IMG/VR virus record: IMGVR_UViG_3300008113_000347
Span: 1 to 24,917 of that record
From: a virus
DNA length: 24,917 bases
Strand: one strand, 5' to 3'
Part shown: positions 1 through 8,272 of the stretch, in pieces
Numbering within the stretch: the first letter of the stretch is position 1
Layout: each line of letters opens with the position of its first letter
Position numbers and translations under genes: made by a program
Notes under the pieces: model-generated
The model's database searches: none
What the model was told of the DNA's origin: nothing
What the model saw: the letters and a program-made list of their open reading frames with translations, nothing else

Positions 1-373
1 CGCTGTTAGCCTGATTATACTTCTGACGGATGCCATCAAAGGTTCCAGCCGACTTAGCGGCAGCGATGTTACCCTCACGAGTTCGACCGGCCATGGCTGG
101 GAGCTGACTACGCATCTGATTTGACAGCGCATCACGGGCGCTGACGCGACCCTGAGCGATCGAGGATGTATCATCGGCGCTTCCGGTCATGCCGTAGGCT
201 TTACCTTCACTTGCAAGAGCAGCGTTGAACTGGAGAGCCTTCTCATAGTTCTTTTCCTTCTTGGCTTGGCGAAGTCCTTTTCGCATGAGGGAAGCGCGGC
301 CTCTTGAAGCGGCGGCCTCGCGACCGGTTTCGAGGTCCCTTCCAAGAGAAGTGCGTGATGCGGTGATAGCCAT
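1..373 (-). CDS. virion-module protein, N-terminal part (cut by window edge)
   Basis: An open frame starts at an ATG at 373 and runs off the window at base 1 without a stop, giving at least 124 residues. It begins MAITASRTSLGRDL and is rich in Ala, Arg, Gln and Lys, with long stretches likely to be helical and no membrane segment or signal peptide. The start follows the stop of the upstream gene by two bases, in the context TAA-TT-ATG-GC, which recurs at another gene start in this operon. It is the last visible gene of the late operon, after the connector-like protein. In short-tailed phages this position often holds internal virion or ejection proteins, but no family is recognised and this is inference from position and composition only. 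Confidence 0.7.
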   Translation of the reverse strand, partial: MAITASRTSLGRDLETGREAAASRGRASLMRKGLRQAKKEKNYEKALQFNAALASEGKAYGMTGSADDTSSIAQGRVSARDALSNQMRSQLPAMAGRTREGNIAAAKSAGTFDGIRQKYNQANS

Positions 374-375
374 AA

Positions 376-1308
376 TTAGTAGGAGGTGCGGAGTCCGGGA
401 GAGCCGTAATTGAATGTGGGGATGACACGGGCTTTGCCACGGATGCGGCGAAGCTCGGCGTTCAGTAAGCCGTAGGCTTGGTCAAAGTGGGCGACGGAGC
501 TGTCAAGGTCTGACTGATCCTCCAAGCGAAGGGCGATGAGTCCGTGCTTCAGGGCTCCTATGTTGCTCGGGATTACCAGATCATCCTCATTGACGAGGTC
601 AACATGGCGGCGGCTGCAAAGGGCGGTGATGGTGCAGTTGCTGGGGATAGCCCCGACTTTGTAGCGACGGTAAGATGGGTCTTCCTCACCGGGTTCGTAG
701 ACACCGAGTTCGATGTCAGCGGTGCGGAGGGAGCTGGCTTTGCTCATGGTTGGGAGCGTCAAGCTTTCAATCTCACGCACAGATCCGAAGCTATTGCCGT
801 CCCCCGAAACAAGGGTGACGCGCAATCCATCGCGGCCATCCGAAGAATAGAGTCGCTTGCCATCAGCATCCCAGCCACGGAGGACTGCTTCGCCGCCGAT
901 CCCTGCATCGCCAGCGGCCACGCGTAGGAAAACAGTAGTCGCCTCTGTCAGGTCGGTGTGGACGGAAACGTCAGACATCTCGACGACGGAGGACATGGTA
1001 CGGTCAAACTCATGGGGGCCGGGGCCGACTTCGTTGAACTCGTGGGCTAGCGCGAAGATCCGTCGTGGGGACTGATTGGAAACACGGAAGCCCAGCAACG
1101 CCGAAGCACGGCGCGGGAGGGTGATGTATCCATTAGGCGCGGACAGCTCGACCTGAAACTCCGACTTGGCCCATAGGCCGCTGTCAAGGAAGCGTTGCAC
1201 CACTTGGTTCAGGCAGCGCAGGAACTTCTCATCCAGCGGATTGGACGCATCCACATGCTCGTAGAGCAGGTCACGGGCTTTGGCTACGGTCAAGCGGATA
1301 GAGGACAT
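376..1308 (-). CDS. head-tail connector / tail tubular-like structural protein
   Basis: This 310-residue protein starts at ATG 1308 and ends two bases before the next gene. The N-terminal third has a helical region (residues about 1-45), then a beta-rich part containing NGYITLPRRASALLGFRV. The C-terminal part has a pattern seen in phage connector (gateway or tail tubular A type) proteins: a loop reading VIPSNIGALKHGLIALRLE, then a long helix with DSSVAHFDQAYGLLNAEL. In those families such a segment packs against the portal. Position in the late operon fits a virion protein. No Shine-Dalgarno is visible; the leader is TATTTTACCGCC. Real gene: very likely. Exact role: moderate to low, since the fold is guessed from a pattern and a short tail is not proven. 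Confidence 0.6.
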   Translation of the reverse strand: MSSIRLTVAKARDLLYEHVDASNPLDEKFLRCLNQVVQRFLDSGLWAKSEFQVELSAPNGYITLPRRASALLGFRVSNQSPRRIFALAHEFNEVGPGPHEFDRTMSSVVEMSDVSVHTDLTEATTVFLRVAAGDAGIGGEAVLRGWDADGKRLYSSDGRDGLRVTLVSGDGNSFGSVREIESLTLPTMSKASSLRTADIELGVYEPGEEDPSYRRYKVGAIPSNCTITALCSRRHVDLVNEDDLVIPSNIGALKHGLIALRLEDQSDLDSSVAHFDQAYGLLNAELRRIRGKARVIPTFNYGSPGLRTSY

Positions 1309-1339
1309 GGCGGTAAAATAGACGGTTGACGGGCGGGCG

Positions 1340-2230
1340 TCAAACCTTTCGGTAGCCCATTATCTCAATCAGCCCGGGAGACTGCCAGCCGGGGCTCGCA
1401 ACATTATACCCGTTGTTCCGAGAATTGAATGTTAAAGTTGTAGGCTCAAATCCAATACGCTGACGGGTCGAGGTTAATATGGCGGTGGTCGAGTACCGAC
1501 CCCCGAAAGTCCCCGGCTCAGAGTAGGCCCCACCAGAAAAAGTAGGTCCTCTATCAGCGTCCAGTTGGCGGATCATCATATCATAATACCCGACCGACTG
1601 CCCTTTTGAAAACTCAACATCAAGTCCTCGGTTACTTCGATCATATAAGTAGGCGGGGGTGTACGCCCTAATTGAAAGCTCGATTGTGACGGTTGAGACA
1701 GTGTGGTTTGTAAACTGCCACCCTGAAGGGCCTATCTCCGCGGATACCGGTATGTATAAAGCCTCATAACCATAGAACGGTACTCCACGCCATAGTGGGC
1801 TAAAGTACCCTGCTGGGAAATAATCAGGGTCAGCGGGCTTTAACTTATCAGATTCCTTGTAACTTTCCTCGTCAGAGTACTGCCCACTCTCAAGCAAGTT
1901 TAGTTCCATGAACTGATGCCTATCTTTAAAGTCAACGAACACACCTCCTTCAGATAGCCTAAACCCAGGACGAGCACCTGCACCGTTTGTAGGAGGGATG
2001 TCAATAGGATCTAAAACTCTCACTCGACGAAGGGTTGCCCAAAGAATGACGGTGAAGTTCTGACGTTCTTTAACCACTTCCTCCGACGACGTAGACACCG
2101 AAACCAGTTGGTTGCCTTGGTTATCCCAAGTCTCAACGCCCCTGCCAGTGTTAATCCGAAGGCGTGATTTCCAGTCGGCGATGCGCTCACCGGCTGCTTC
2201 AATAACTTCTCTGGCTTGGGTAGGGCTCAT
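1340..2230 (-). CDS. phage structural-module protein of unknown function
   Basis: A 296-residue protein whose ATG at 2230 overlaps the stop of the upstream gene (ATGA), indicating translational coupling. The first ~40 residues look helical (AREVIEAAGERIADWKSRL). The rest is beta-rich with many Tyr, Gly and Ser residues, for example in the segments GYYDMMIRQLDADRG and YNVASPGWQSPGLIEIMGY. There is no signal peptide or membrane segment. Because it lies between the adhesin cluster and the connector-like gene, a minor tail or baseplate-type component is the most natural guess. No family was recognised and the function is unassigned. Confidence 0.7.
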   Translation of the reverse strand: MSPTQAREVIEAAGERIADWKSRLRINTGRGVETWDNQGNQLVSVSTSSEEVVKERQNFTVILWATLRRVRVLDPIDIPPTNGAGARPGFRLSEGGVFVDFKDRHQFMELNLLESGQYSDEESYKESDKLKPADPDYFPAGYFSPLWRGVPFYGYEALYIPVSAEIGPSGWQFTNHTVSTVTIELSIRAYTPAYLYDRSNRGLDVEFSKGQSVGYYDMMIRQLDADRGPTFSGGAYSEPGTFGGRYSTTAILTSTRQRIGFEPTTLTFNSRNNGYNVASPGWQSPGLIEIMGYRKV

Positions 2231-2409
2231 GGTGCATCTCGTACAACGACAACAGGGAAACCAGAGTGGGCGACGGTGCCCTCGTCAGCGGCGTAGACAC
2301 GCCCAACCTCCATCACCGCCTCGTCAATCATAGACGACACGATGCGGAAGATCTCATTAGCCTGAGCTTCTGGCCCTGCTTCGCCGTCGAGGAGTTGATC
2401 GCTGGTCAT
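2227..2409 (-). CDS. small hypothetical protein, translationally coupled
   Basis: A 60-residue protein that starts with an ATGA overlap on the upstream 69-residue gene and ends with an ATGA overlap on the next gene. It has a helical middle (AQANEIFRIVSSMIDEAVME) and a short hydrophobic C-terminus ending VVVVRDAP. Two-sided coupling is the main reason to accept it as a gene. It sits in a run of small genes after the adhesin and may be a small tail or chaperone protein, but nothing in the sequence shows a function. Confidence 0.65.
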   Translation of the reverse strand: MTSDQLLDGEAGPEAQANEIFRIVSSMIDEAVMEVGRVYAADEGTVAHSGFPVVVVRDAP

Positions 2410-2615
2410 TTGAGGAAAAGGAATTGCTCGGTGGAGGTTGACAGGCCTCCGACCGCACCGGCCCCGAGGACGCGGAACATACCAAAGGCTCCGTCAATCT
2501 GCTGCTCGACGGTTGACTTGACCGCTTGGAACTGCATGTCCCCACCCAGACCTCCGTTGAGGATCTCAAGGAGTGAGGGTTGCGGGGGTTCCTGCTCTTC
2601 GGGTTCGGGCGTCAT
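2406..2615 (-). CDS. small hypothetical protein after the adhesin
   Basis: A 69-residue protein whose start overlaps the stop of the 1405-residue adhesin gene (ATGA) and whose end overlaps the next small gene. The N-terminus is Pro/Glu-rich (MTPEPEEQEPPQPSLLEIL), followed by a Gly/Ala-rich helical part (DGAFGMFRVLGAGAVGGL). It has no clear membrane span. Position directly after a tail adhesin is where small fibre-assembly or fibre-cap proteins often lie, but this is a positional idea only. Coupling at both ends supports a real gene. Confidence 0.65.
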   Translation of the reverse strand: MTPEPEEQEPPQPSLLEILNGGLGGDMQFQAVKSTVEQQIDGAFGMFRVLGAGAVGGLSTSTEQFLFLK

Positions 2616-5600
2616 GGTTTGAAGATTAGCGCTCGGTTTGAATCATTGACAAGGAGGTCCCCTCCAAACCAAGTCAACCCATTAGGGCCTACTCCTGCAG
2701 TAAACACCGACTCGGAGCGGGCTCCACTAGCGCTAGTTTCAAAGCGTCTAGCCCCCAGCGAAGCGCCGGGCAAGCTATTTTCATTCACAGGACTGTAATA
2801 AAGTAATACGCGGCGGCTATCTTTAGAAGAAACGGCAAGATGACCTGCCGCATTGATGGCGACACTGGTCGGGTAGTAAATCCCATTGTTCTGCCCATCA
2901 GAGGTATAGTATCCTTTTGTGGGGGCACCCCATAGAAGTCCATCTCGAAATAAAACTACTGCTGGAGCAATGTCGGCAGCAGTTGGGATTGCTGAGTAAA
3001 CAAGAACTCGGGCACCTCCATTATCAGCTATGTAAAGGCGACCGTCGGAGCCGACACAAACTGAAGTAGATCCAGTAAATCTAGGAAGAGTAACTCCTGA
3101 TTCCTCAAATGACAGTGATGCACTTGGAGGTACTGAGAGTGCCGTCATGTTATTCGCAAGTGGTTGCCCCAAGGCTACTGCAGCGGGAGCAACATTTACC
3201 GTTGGGAAAGTGTTCCAAATAAGAACTCGATAATTTCTGGGATCGCTCGCAATAATCTTGCCTGCGTCCGCCCCGGAAGGAACTACAAAAATATCTGTTA
3301 TTCCTCTGTTGAGTGTTGCGCTACACCCGGAAGTTGAAGCTGTAAACGGAGATGATCCAGCGGATGCCTGCCCCCCTAAGACCAAGTTAGCTGCTTGGTT
3401 GTTACTCTGAGGGTTGGACCAAACAAGTATTCTGAATCGGTTGTAGTCAGAAACTAAAAGCTGATCTCCGTACCATGCCACAGCAGAAGGAGCAGAAAGG
3501 CTCGATGCGGTCACTGTGGTAGCAGCTCCCGAAGTAAACGAGGACTGCCCAAGAACGATGTCTGGACTTTTAAACGTAGATAGTGCCGAGTAGGTATTCC
3601 AGATAAGCACACGGTTGTTTTCTTTGTCGGCGATAGCTACACGACCTGTAGCGGAGACAGCCGGACGAGAGGTGTGAGCACTCAGCCCACCTGCGACAGT
3701 GGGATACCCGGAGTTAGCTCCATATAGGACGTTAGCCGTTGCTGAAGACTGCCCGAGAACTATAGCACTTGGTTGGAAGTTTGTCAGGCTACCTGCGGGG
3801 TGCGCGAACCCAGCCAAGTAAATAGTGTACACAGGTTCACTGGCATCGTTGCTCGTGATTGCAACCTGTGCCGTGAAGTATCCAGCGGTTGTAGCTGTAA
3901 ACGTAATGTCCAAGGCAGCTTTCTGACCTTCGTCAAGATGTGTCGCTGGGGTAGCTTGTAAGGCCCCAACAGTAAACACGCTTGGGTTAGCCCCAGACTT
4001 CACAATGGACGCGATACTGAGCTGACTGTTTCCTACGTTGCTAACCCAGAAAGTCAAAGTCCTTGAAGTGCCGACTAATATAGGCCCAAAGATAGGGAAG
4101 GAGAGAGAACTTATTCCATCTAAAGAGGTTCCTTCAGGGTACTCGACTTGGATCTCATGGTCAATCCCACCGCTTCCACTGAGATTCGTGGTGTAAATTG
4201 ACTGAGAAGGGGCGTCGCTATATATCCTCAGTGTAGCGGTCTTTAACCCTGCTGTCGTTGGAGTAAAGTAAACTGGAACACCAATAGAGGACCCAACTGG
4301 CACCGTCAGCGGAAAGCTTATTGAGCTCAGTGAGAACTGGTTAGGAGCTGTCTGGGCCAACTCAATAGCGGTAATAGTTAGCGAGGCTTGGCCACTGTTC
4401 CTTATCGTGAATGTCTTTGTCTTTTGAGTAGGTGGGCTGAACCGGGATACGCCGAAATTATAACTTCCACCGGACGGCAGTACCACACCAGACGCAACAT
4501 CAGGAGGGGTCACACTGATATTCCCTACCGCCTGTCCATACGCCCTCAAGATGAGCTGATAAGGGTTCTCCAAGTTTCCTGCTGAATCAGCGGATATATC
4601 ATTGTTGGCGATGGAGATAGTCACGGTCTTGGGGCCTTCCTCAGTGGGCGTAAACGTAACTGTGAATACAGCATTTCCTCCAGAAGGTATGGGTTCTGAA
4701 GGAGCGGAATCGACCCTCCATAGTGTCGTCTCTGTGTCAGAAGAAGACACCACAGTAGTCAATGGTCCATTGCCTAGATTTTCAATGGTTAAAGAAAACG
4801 TAGCTGAGTCGCCAGTGTTAACGTGAGTAAGCGGGTTGTCTGCGAAATCAACTATACTTCCAGTTAGTCGGGAAGTTCCTAGATACTTCAAGTTAATCTC
4901 AGGTTGGACAGCTCTCCCGGTAAGCTCAACGGTGTAAGACGGGATATTCGAGGCGTTTGACGTTACCGTCATTATTGCCGTTTTTGTGGCTGGCGAAGTA
5001 GTTGTTGGGGCAAACCGAACCGTGATCTCTTCAGAATCACCCGGTTCAACGGAGGTGGGTACCGTCCCAGTTGCAGAAAAGTTGCCGTTAGAAAAAGAGA
5101 GCAGTAGGTTAGATATTGCCACCAGCCCTATGTTTCGGACGATGATTGTTTTCGTCACTGACGCAAGTAGCTGCGCGTCACCAAACGCAAGAGACCCTGT
5201 GATAGTGGGTAGGTCAATGTAGTCTGTCGGAGTGGCGGGCCAGTTAGGCCCTGGGACAGCGAGGGAGATCTCGGGCAGGGGAGGACACGTCACGGCAAGG
5301 GTGGCGGACTGCACGGAGATTACTCGGTCATCGGCTGGGTCAGACGGTGTTCCGTTATCGTCCGTTCGGACGCTTTTTAAACGGCAGTAATATATTACAC
5401 CACGGGAAGCACCCTCAATTAGCTTCGTAGCAAACCCGTTAGAAGCAGGAGTACTGCGTACATCTAGGTTGGCGTACCCCGATAGAAAGGACCCAGCTCT
5501 AAATGCAGGGTCGGTGGATACGTCCAAGTTCAACACTGTAGTGCCTGACAAAATATTCCACTTGAGTCGAAACGACGTGGCAAATGCTTCATCCAGTGTA

Positions 5601-6829
5601 AGGACAATTTCTGACTGAACTCCGGCTTGTGATGGAGCATCAACAATCATGGTCCTCTTCAACCACCCACCTTGATTAGCTCGCAGGTCAACTTCAGCAA
5701 CAATACTTCCGGGCCAGCGGGCATAGTTAGTCGCTGGAAAAACTTGGCTAAACGAACCCTCATAGAAATCAAGGTCTCCGTGAAGGCACTCGGGGACGTT
5801 GACCCGTAAAAGTTGACCATCAAAAAAGATGCTTTTTGGTAAGAGCGGTGTCGGTGCCAATAGTTGAGGGCTACCATTAACCATATCAGTGTCCCAACTT
5901 GAGCTACCCCCAACGACTGGTAACTTAGACGTCCACTCCTCAACGATGGTTGCAAGGCATGGGCCGGAATACGCGTCTGCCGAGTAAATCGGGACAACTG
6001 AGTACCCTGAAGTAGCTGAGAAAGCGGTACCATCAACGGTAATACGTTGAATCCTGACGTAATCAAGAACGGCAGGCCAAGCCCAGTTGGTGACAATTTG
6101 GAATGTCCGCGAAGCTTTGCCTTTTATGGCTCTACCGGCCAACCCTGCAGCCTGCTTGGTATTCTTGATCGACCAAAGAGTGTTGACGGGTTGGAGCTCG
6201 ACAACAGATCCATCGGGTTGGATACCTTCGGGAATGGTTGTCCCTGCTGGAACCTTGCTCCTACGGTAGGTAGTCGTGGAGTTGGTATCAGGGTCAAACT
6301 CACGTCCAACGATCTCGCGGTCACTGTATGTGCCATCTTGAGCGCGAACCCGGATCTTTTCGCGGGTTACAACGACAGTGACAAAGGTTGACGCAAGAGT
6401 CTCGTCATTGATTGGACGCTCTTCGATCCCAGTAGCAAGCCACTCCAGTGGGTATGGGATGACATCTAAAGGAGGCATCTCATACGTTGACGTCACGGAG
6501 AAGTCAGACCGGCGAACGATGAAAGTCTGCGCTAGCTGAGGCCAGTCGGTGGTGTCAGTGAACTGCCAGTTGTACCGGTGCTGGTTCTCACGGTTGGCTG
6601 CATAATACCAGCGCTGCCAACCAGCTCCACCTTCAGCGGCGGACACGAAGACTAACTCATGGTTGGGAAACTTGGCCGCGTCAGGATGCGGCTCACCATA
6701 ATTCCATGCTTTGTTCTTGGGCAAGTCTCCATCCCGGAGCTCATAGAAGAGAAGGTCGGCCTGCCCTTCGGGGGTCGGGAATGAGAGAATGGGATAGCGC
6801 TCAGGAACGTCGGGCTTTGGGCGGATCAT
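2612..6829 (-). CDS. giant tail adhesin: ASH-like repeats plus six-blade NHL-like propeller
   Basis: This 1405-residue protein is the largest in the window and probably the receptor-binding fibre or tip. Residues about 1-500 form an unrecognised N-terminal region, probably the virion-anchoring part, containing charged segments and beta-rich stretches. Residues about 515-1010 hold four repeats of the choice-of-anchor-D / ASH (ASPM-SPD2-Hydin) type, each with a TFTIRNSG-like strand and a FTPTTAG-like strand followed by a final beta strand. Residues about 1020-1405 hold six repeats ending in similar blades: ADKENNRVLIWN, SDYNRFRILVWS, SDPRNYRVLIWN, ADNGGARVLVYS, SSKDSRRVLLYY and VNDSNRALIFKP. 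These look like NHL beta-propeller blades. No signal peptide is seen, as expected for a virion protein. A small hairpin (arms ACCGC 6844-6848 and GCGGT 6854-6858) lies in the 33-base leader. A tail role follows from size, position and domains; the receptor is unknown. Confidence 0.8.
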   Translation of the reverse strand: MIRPKPDVPERYPILSFPTPEGQADLLFYELRDGDLPKNKAWNYGEPHPDAAKFPNHELVFVSAAEGGAGWQRWYYAANRENQHRYNWQFTDTTDWPQLAQTFIVRRSDFSVTSTYEMPPLDVIPYPLEWLATGIEERPINDETLASTFVTVVVTREKIRVRAQDGTYSDREIVGREFDPDTNSTTTYRRSKVPAGTTIPEGIQPDGSVVELQPVNTLWSIKNTKQAAGLAGRAIKGKASRTFQIVTNWAWPAVLDYVRIQRITVDGTAFSATSGYSVVPIYSADAYSGPCLATIVEEWTSKLPVVGGSSSWDTDMVNGSPQLLAPTPLLPKSIFFDGQLLRVNVPECLHGDLDFYEGSFSQVFPATNYARWPGSIVAEVDLRANQGGWLKRTMIVDAPSQAGVQSEIVLTLDEAFATSFRLKWNILSGTTVLNLDVSTDPAFRAGSFLSGYANLDVRSTPASNGFATKLIEGASRGVIYYCRLKSVRTDDNGTPSDPADDRVISVQSATLAVTCPPLPEISLAVPGPNWPATPTDYIDLPTITGSLAFGDAQLLASVTKTIIVRNIGLVAISNLLLSFSNGNFSATGTVPTSVEPGDSEEITVRFAPTTTSPATKTAIMTVTSNASNIPSYTVELTGRAVQPEINLKYLGTSRLTGSIVDFADNPLTHVNTGDSATFSLTIENLGNGPLTTVVSSSDTETTLWRVDSAPSEPIPSGGNAVFTVTFTPTEEGPKTVTISIANNDISADSAGNLENPYQLILRAYGQAVGNISVTPPDVASGVVLPSGGSYNFGVSRFSPPTQKTKTFTIRNSGQASLTITAIELAQTAPNQFSLSSISFPLTVPVGSSIGVPVYFTPTTAGLKTATLRIYSDAPSQSIYTTNLSGSGGIDHEIQVEYPEGTSLDGISSLSFPIFGPILVGTSRTLTFWVSNVGNSQLSIASIVKSGANPSVFTVGALQATPATHLDEGQKAALDITFTATTAGYFTAQVAITSNDASEPVYTIYLAGFAHPAGSLTNFQPSAIVLGQSSATANVLYGANSGYPTVAGGLSAHTSRPAVSATGRVAIADKENNRVLIWNTYSALSTFKSPDIVLGQSSFTSGAATTVTASSLSAPSAVAWYGDQLLVSDYNRFRILVWSNPQSNNQAANLVLGGQASAGSSPFTASTSGCSATLNRGITDIFVVPSGADAGKIIASDPRNYRVLIWNTFPTVNVAPAAVALGQPLANNMTALSVPPSASLSFEESGVTLPRFTGSTSVCVGSDGRLYIADNGGARVLVYSAIPTAADIAPAVVLFRDGLLWGAPTKGYYTSDGQNNGIYYPTSVAINAAGHLAVSSKDSRRVLLYYSPVNENSLPGASLGARRFETSASGARSESVFTAGVGPNGLTWFGGDLLVNDSNRALIFKP

Positions 6830-6862
6830 ATATCCGCAACCTAACCGCCGTCAGCGGTGTCG

Positions 6863-7192
6863 TCAATACTTCCCGTTACCCCGTGGTGGCGTTTTACGAT
6901 CCTTGCCGGGACCGGCCCAGAGATCACGACGCGCCCAATAGTTGGGACTCGTCTTGTCATTCTTGGTTAGGTTGCCGCTCTTATCGCGGATCTCAGCCGA
7001 CCGAGCAAGGTATGACTTGCGGGCGGCTTCCGAGTAATTGTGCCCATAACCAGTGGCTCCGAAGTGGACGATCTTGATCTTATCCGAGCCGGGGTCCTTG
7101 ACGAAGACGCTCTTCTTTTTGTTAGCAGGAGTTACTCCCGGAATCTTCCTCGGGGAGTTGAGTGTAACTTCTTTGCCGCGCCAAGTAGCCAT
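6863..7192 (-). CDS. small basic phage protein (RxSxxAR...YWARRxLW type)
   Basis: A 109-residue, strongly basic protein. The core runs from a beta pair (KSVFVKDPGSDKIKIVHFG) to an arginine-rich helix (AARKSYLARSAEI) and ends in NYWARRDLWAGPG. This resembles a widespread family of small tailed-phage proteins of unknown or head-associated role that share a VxFG strand, an R-K-S-[FY]-x-x-R helix and a YWA...W end; I recall the pattern but cannot confirm a Pfam entry. The gene starts at ATG 7192, two bases after the endolysin stop, in the context TAATTATGGC. It lies between lysis and tail genes, so a virion-associated role is likely. Confidence 0.7.
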   Translation of the reverse strand: MATWRGKEVTLNSPRKIPGVTPANKKKSVFVKDPGSDKIKIVHFGATGYGHNYSEAARKSYLARSAEIRDKSGNLTKNDKTSPNYWARRDLWAGPGKDRKTPPRGNGKY

Positions 7193-7194
7193 AA

Positions 7195-7761
7195 TTAGAC
7201 GAGGGTGTTTGCGAACTTAGTGGTGTTGTCCCAGCGAGAGACGAGGCCTTTCCAGAACTTGACACGCTTCCCGACAGGCGGGGCGACCTTCAATTCGTAG
7301 GCTTGACGAGCTTCGCGGAACCGGAGCAGGAAAGCACGAGGCTCACGTTCGGCACGTTGCAAAGCAGCCAGCGTCATAGGCCCAACTTTGCCGTCAACCT
7401 CTACGTCAAGGGCCATCTGAAGGATGCGGGCGCACCCGGTGGTGCCTCGATTAAATGCGGTGTCCCGGAGCACGGCTTCGGTGGACGGAGTTCTCGCCCA
7501 CCCACCAGCTACGTCGGTGACTTTGAGGATGTGTTCGGTGGCCTCCTCTTCAGCCTGCACGAATTTCTTCCGAGCAATTAGGTCAGCGATCCGAGCAGAA
7601 GCTTCTGGGTGATACTTGTCGTTGATCCCGGCAACTTCAAAGGTGCCGCCGCCGTCCCCGGAAGGGAGTTTGTAAACGGCAAGCCTACCACTACGGTCAC
7701 GTCGAGCCTCCACATCGAGGATGTGTTTGCCGATTTCGAGTTCGTGGGGCGGGCGATTCAT
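7195..7761 (-). CDS. endolysin, GH108-like lysozyme with peptidoglycan-binding C-terminus
   Basis: This 188-residue protein probably cuts peptidoglycan at the end of infection. The N-terminal part (residues about 10-60) resembles glycoside hydrolase family 108: a candidate catalytic Glu18 in ILDVEARRD, then DGGGTF (from residue 36) and AGIND. These match the family's E-x..-DxGGxT..GI arrangement, although the usual EGG around the catalytic Glu is EAR here. The C-terminal part (about 100-160) has CARILQMALDVEVDGKVGP, followed by a TLAAL run, typical of the predicted peptidoglycan-binding domain that accompanies GH108. It has no signal peptide, so it needs a holin. Its ATG overlaps the stop of the lipoprotein gene (ATGA), placing it at the end of a lysis cassette with two membrane proteins and a spanin pair. 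Confidence 0.85.
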   Translation of the reverse strand: MNRPPHELEIGKHILDVEARRDRSGRLAVYKLPSGDGGGTFEVAGINDKYHPEASARIADLIARKKFVQAEEEATEHILKVTDVAGGWARTPSTEAVLRDTAFNRGTTGCARILQMALDVEVDGKVGPMTLAALQRAEREPRAFLLRFREARQAYELKVAPPVGKRVKFWKGLVSRWDNTTKFANTLV

Positions 7762-7985
7762 TGATAGGTTGCGCGGAGCTTCAGAACCTCAGCCTTGAGA
7801 TCGAGGAAGTCCTGTTGGTTTGCCCACACCTCGTCCGTCTTCGGGACGTACGGGACTCCCGACTTCAGGCGAAGTTGGGGCGGGGCAGAGGAGGGAGAAG
7901 ATTCGACGGAGTCGCGCTGCTTGAGCTTCAAGCAGTGACACCCTGGAACGAGGGCTACCATTAGCAGCAGCAGAAAGAATCTCAT
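7758..7985 (-). CDS. outer-membrane lipoprotein, o-spanin (Rz1-like) candidate
   Basis: A 75-residue protein with a textbook lipoprotein signal: Met-Arg, a hydrophobic stretch and the lipobox LVPGC, predicting cleavage before Cys16. I chose the ATG at 7985 over an in-frame TTG at 8000 because it starts exactly at the signal peptide. The mature part is Ser/Pro-rich, then has a short helical C-terminus (DFLDLKAEVLKLRATYQ). The gene starts inside a different-frame gene (7789-8097) and runs 31 bases past its end, then overlaps the endolysin start (ATGA). This overlapping layout, lipobox and lysis neighbours fit an o-spanin, which joins the outer membrane to an inner-membrane partner. The functional call is inference. 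Confidence 0.72.
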   Translation of the reverse strand: MRFFLLLLMVALVPGCHCLKLKQRDSVESSPSSAPPQLRLKSGVPYVPKTDEVWANQQDFLDLKAEVLKLRATYQ

Positions 7986-8097
7986 GGTCAAGTCGGTCAA
8001 GGTTTACGGAGACCCTAAAGGCAATCCATAGCGGGTATGCTTTTAGAGCGATACCCGCAGAGGTGAGGAACGCTGTGATTGCAGCGAGCGAGCTCAT
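7789..8097 (-). CDS. small membrane protein, i-spanin (Rz-like) candidate
   Basis: A 102-residue protein starting with an ATGA overlap on the upstream small membrane-protein gene, which argues that the frame is used. Residues about 4-30 are mostly hydrophobic (LAAITAFLTSAGIALKAYPL, then WIAF), a likely N-terminal membrane anchor. Residues about 32-70 look helical (DRLDHEIL, SLLEAQAARLRRIFSLL). The C-terminal third is Pro/Arg/Gly-rich and is the part that shares DNA with the lipoprotein gene in another frame. Rz-type i-spanins have one N-terminal anchor and a helical periplasmic domain and often overlap the lipoprotein partner. It is shorter than typical Rz, and a Lys interrupts the anchor, so the call is moderate. 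Confidence 0.55.
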   Translation of the reverse strand: MSSLAAITAFLTSAGIALKAYPLWIAFRVSVNLDRLDHEILSAAANGSPRSRVSLLEAQAARLRRIFSLLCPAPTSPEVGSPVRPEDGRGVGKPTGLPRSQG

Positions 8098-8255
8098 TTG
8101 CTGTCAGCAGCTTTGATGAGGCCGTAGCCTCCAGAGATCAGGGCGATAGTCTCGCCGATGTCTCCGATGGTACCGGTCTTGAGGAAGTTGAGCGCAGCAT
8201 TGACGATAGCTGCGATGATGGTGACAATGCCGAGGATAGTGGTCTTGGATTTCAT
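8094..8255 (-). CDS. small membrane protein in lysis cassette
   Basis: A 53-residue protein beginning MKSKTTILGIVTIIAAIVNA, with a hydrophobic helix at residues about 6-22 and a second weakly hydrophobic segment (TIALISGGYGLIKAA). I chose ATG 8255 over an in-frame TTG at 8276, because the Lys-rich start followed by a membrane helix is a common small phage membrane-protein layout. It ends with an ATGA overlap on the spanin-like gene. It could be a holin, a pinholin or a holin regulator working with the adjacent 70-residue protein. Which one is not shown by the sequence. Confidence 0.65.
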   Translation of the reverse strand: MKSKTTILGIVTIIAAIVNAALNFLKTGTIGDIGETIALISGGYGLIKAADSK

Positions 8256-8272
8256 AGCGTCAAAGCTTGACC

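Noticed and set aside
374-393. CACCTCCT in the minus RNA just before ATG 373, like an anti-Shine-Dalgarno
   Set aside because: It is part of the codons ending the upstream gene; a single short match is not meaningful.
544-927. Plus-strand open frame opposite the connector-like gene
   Set aside because: Antisense to a coherent gene with tight operon junctions; no ribosome site and no recognisable domain.
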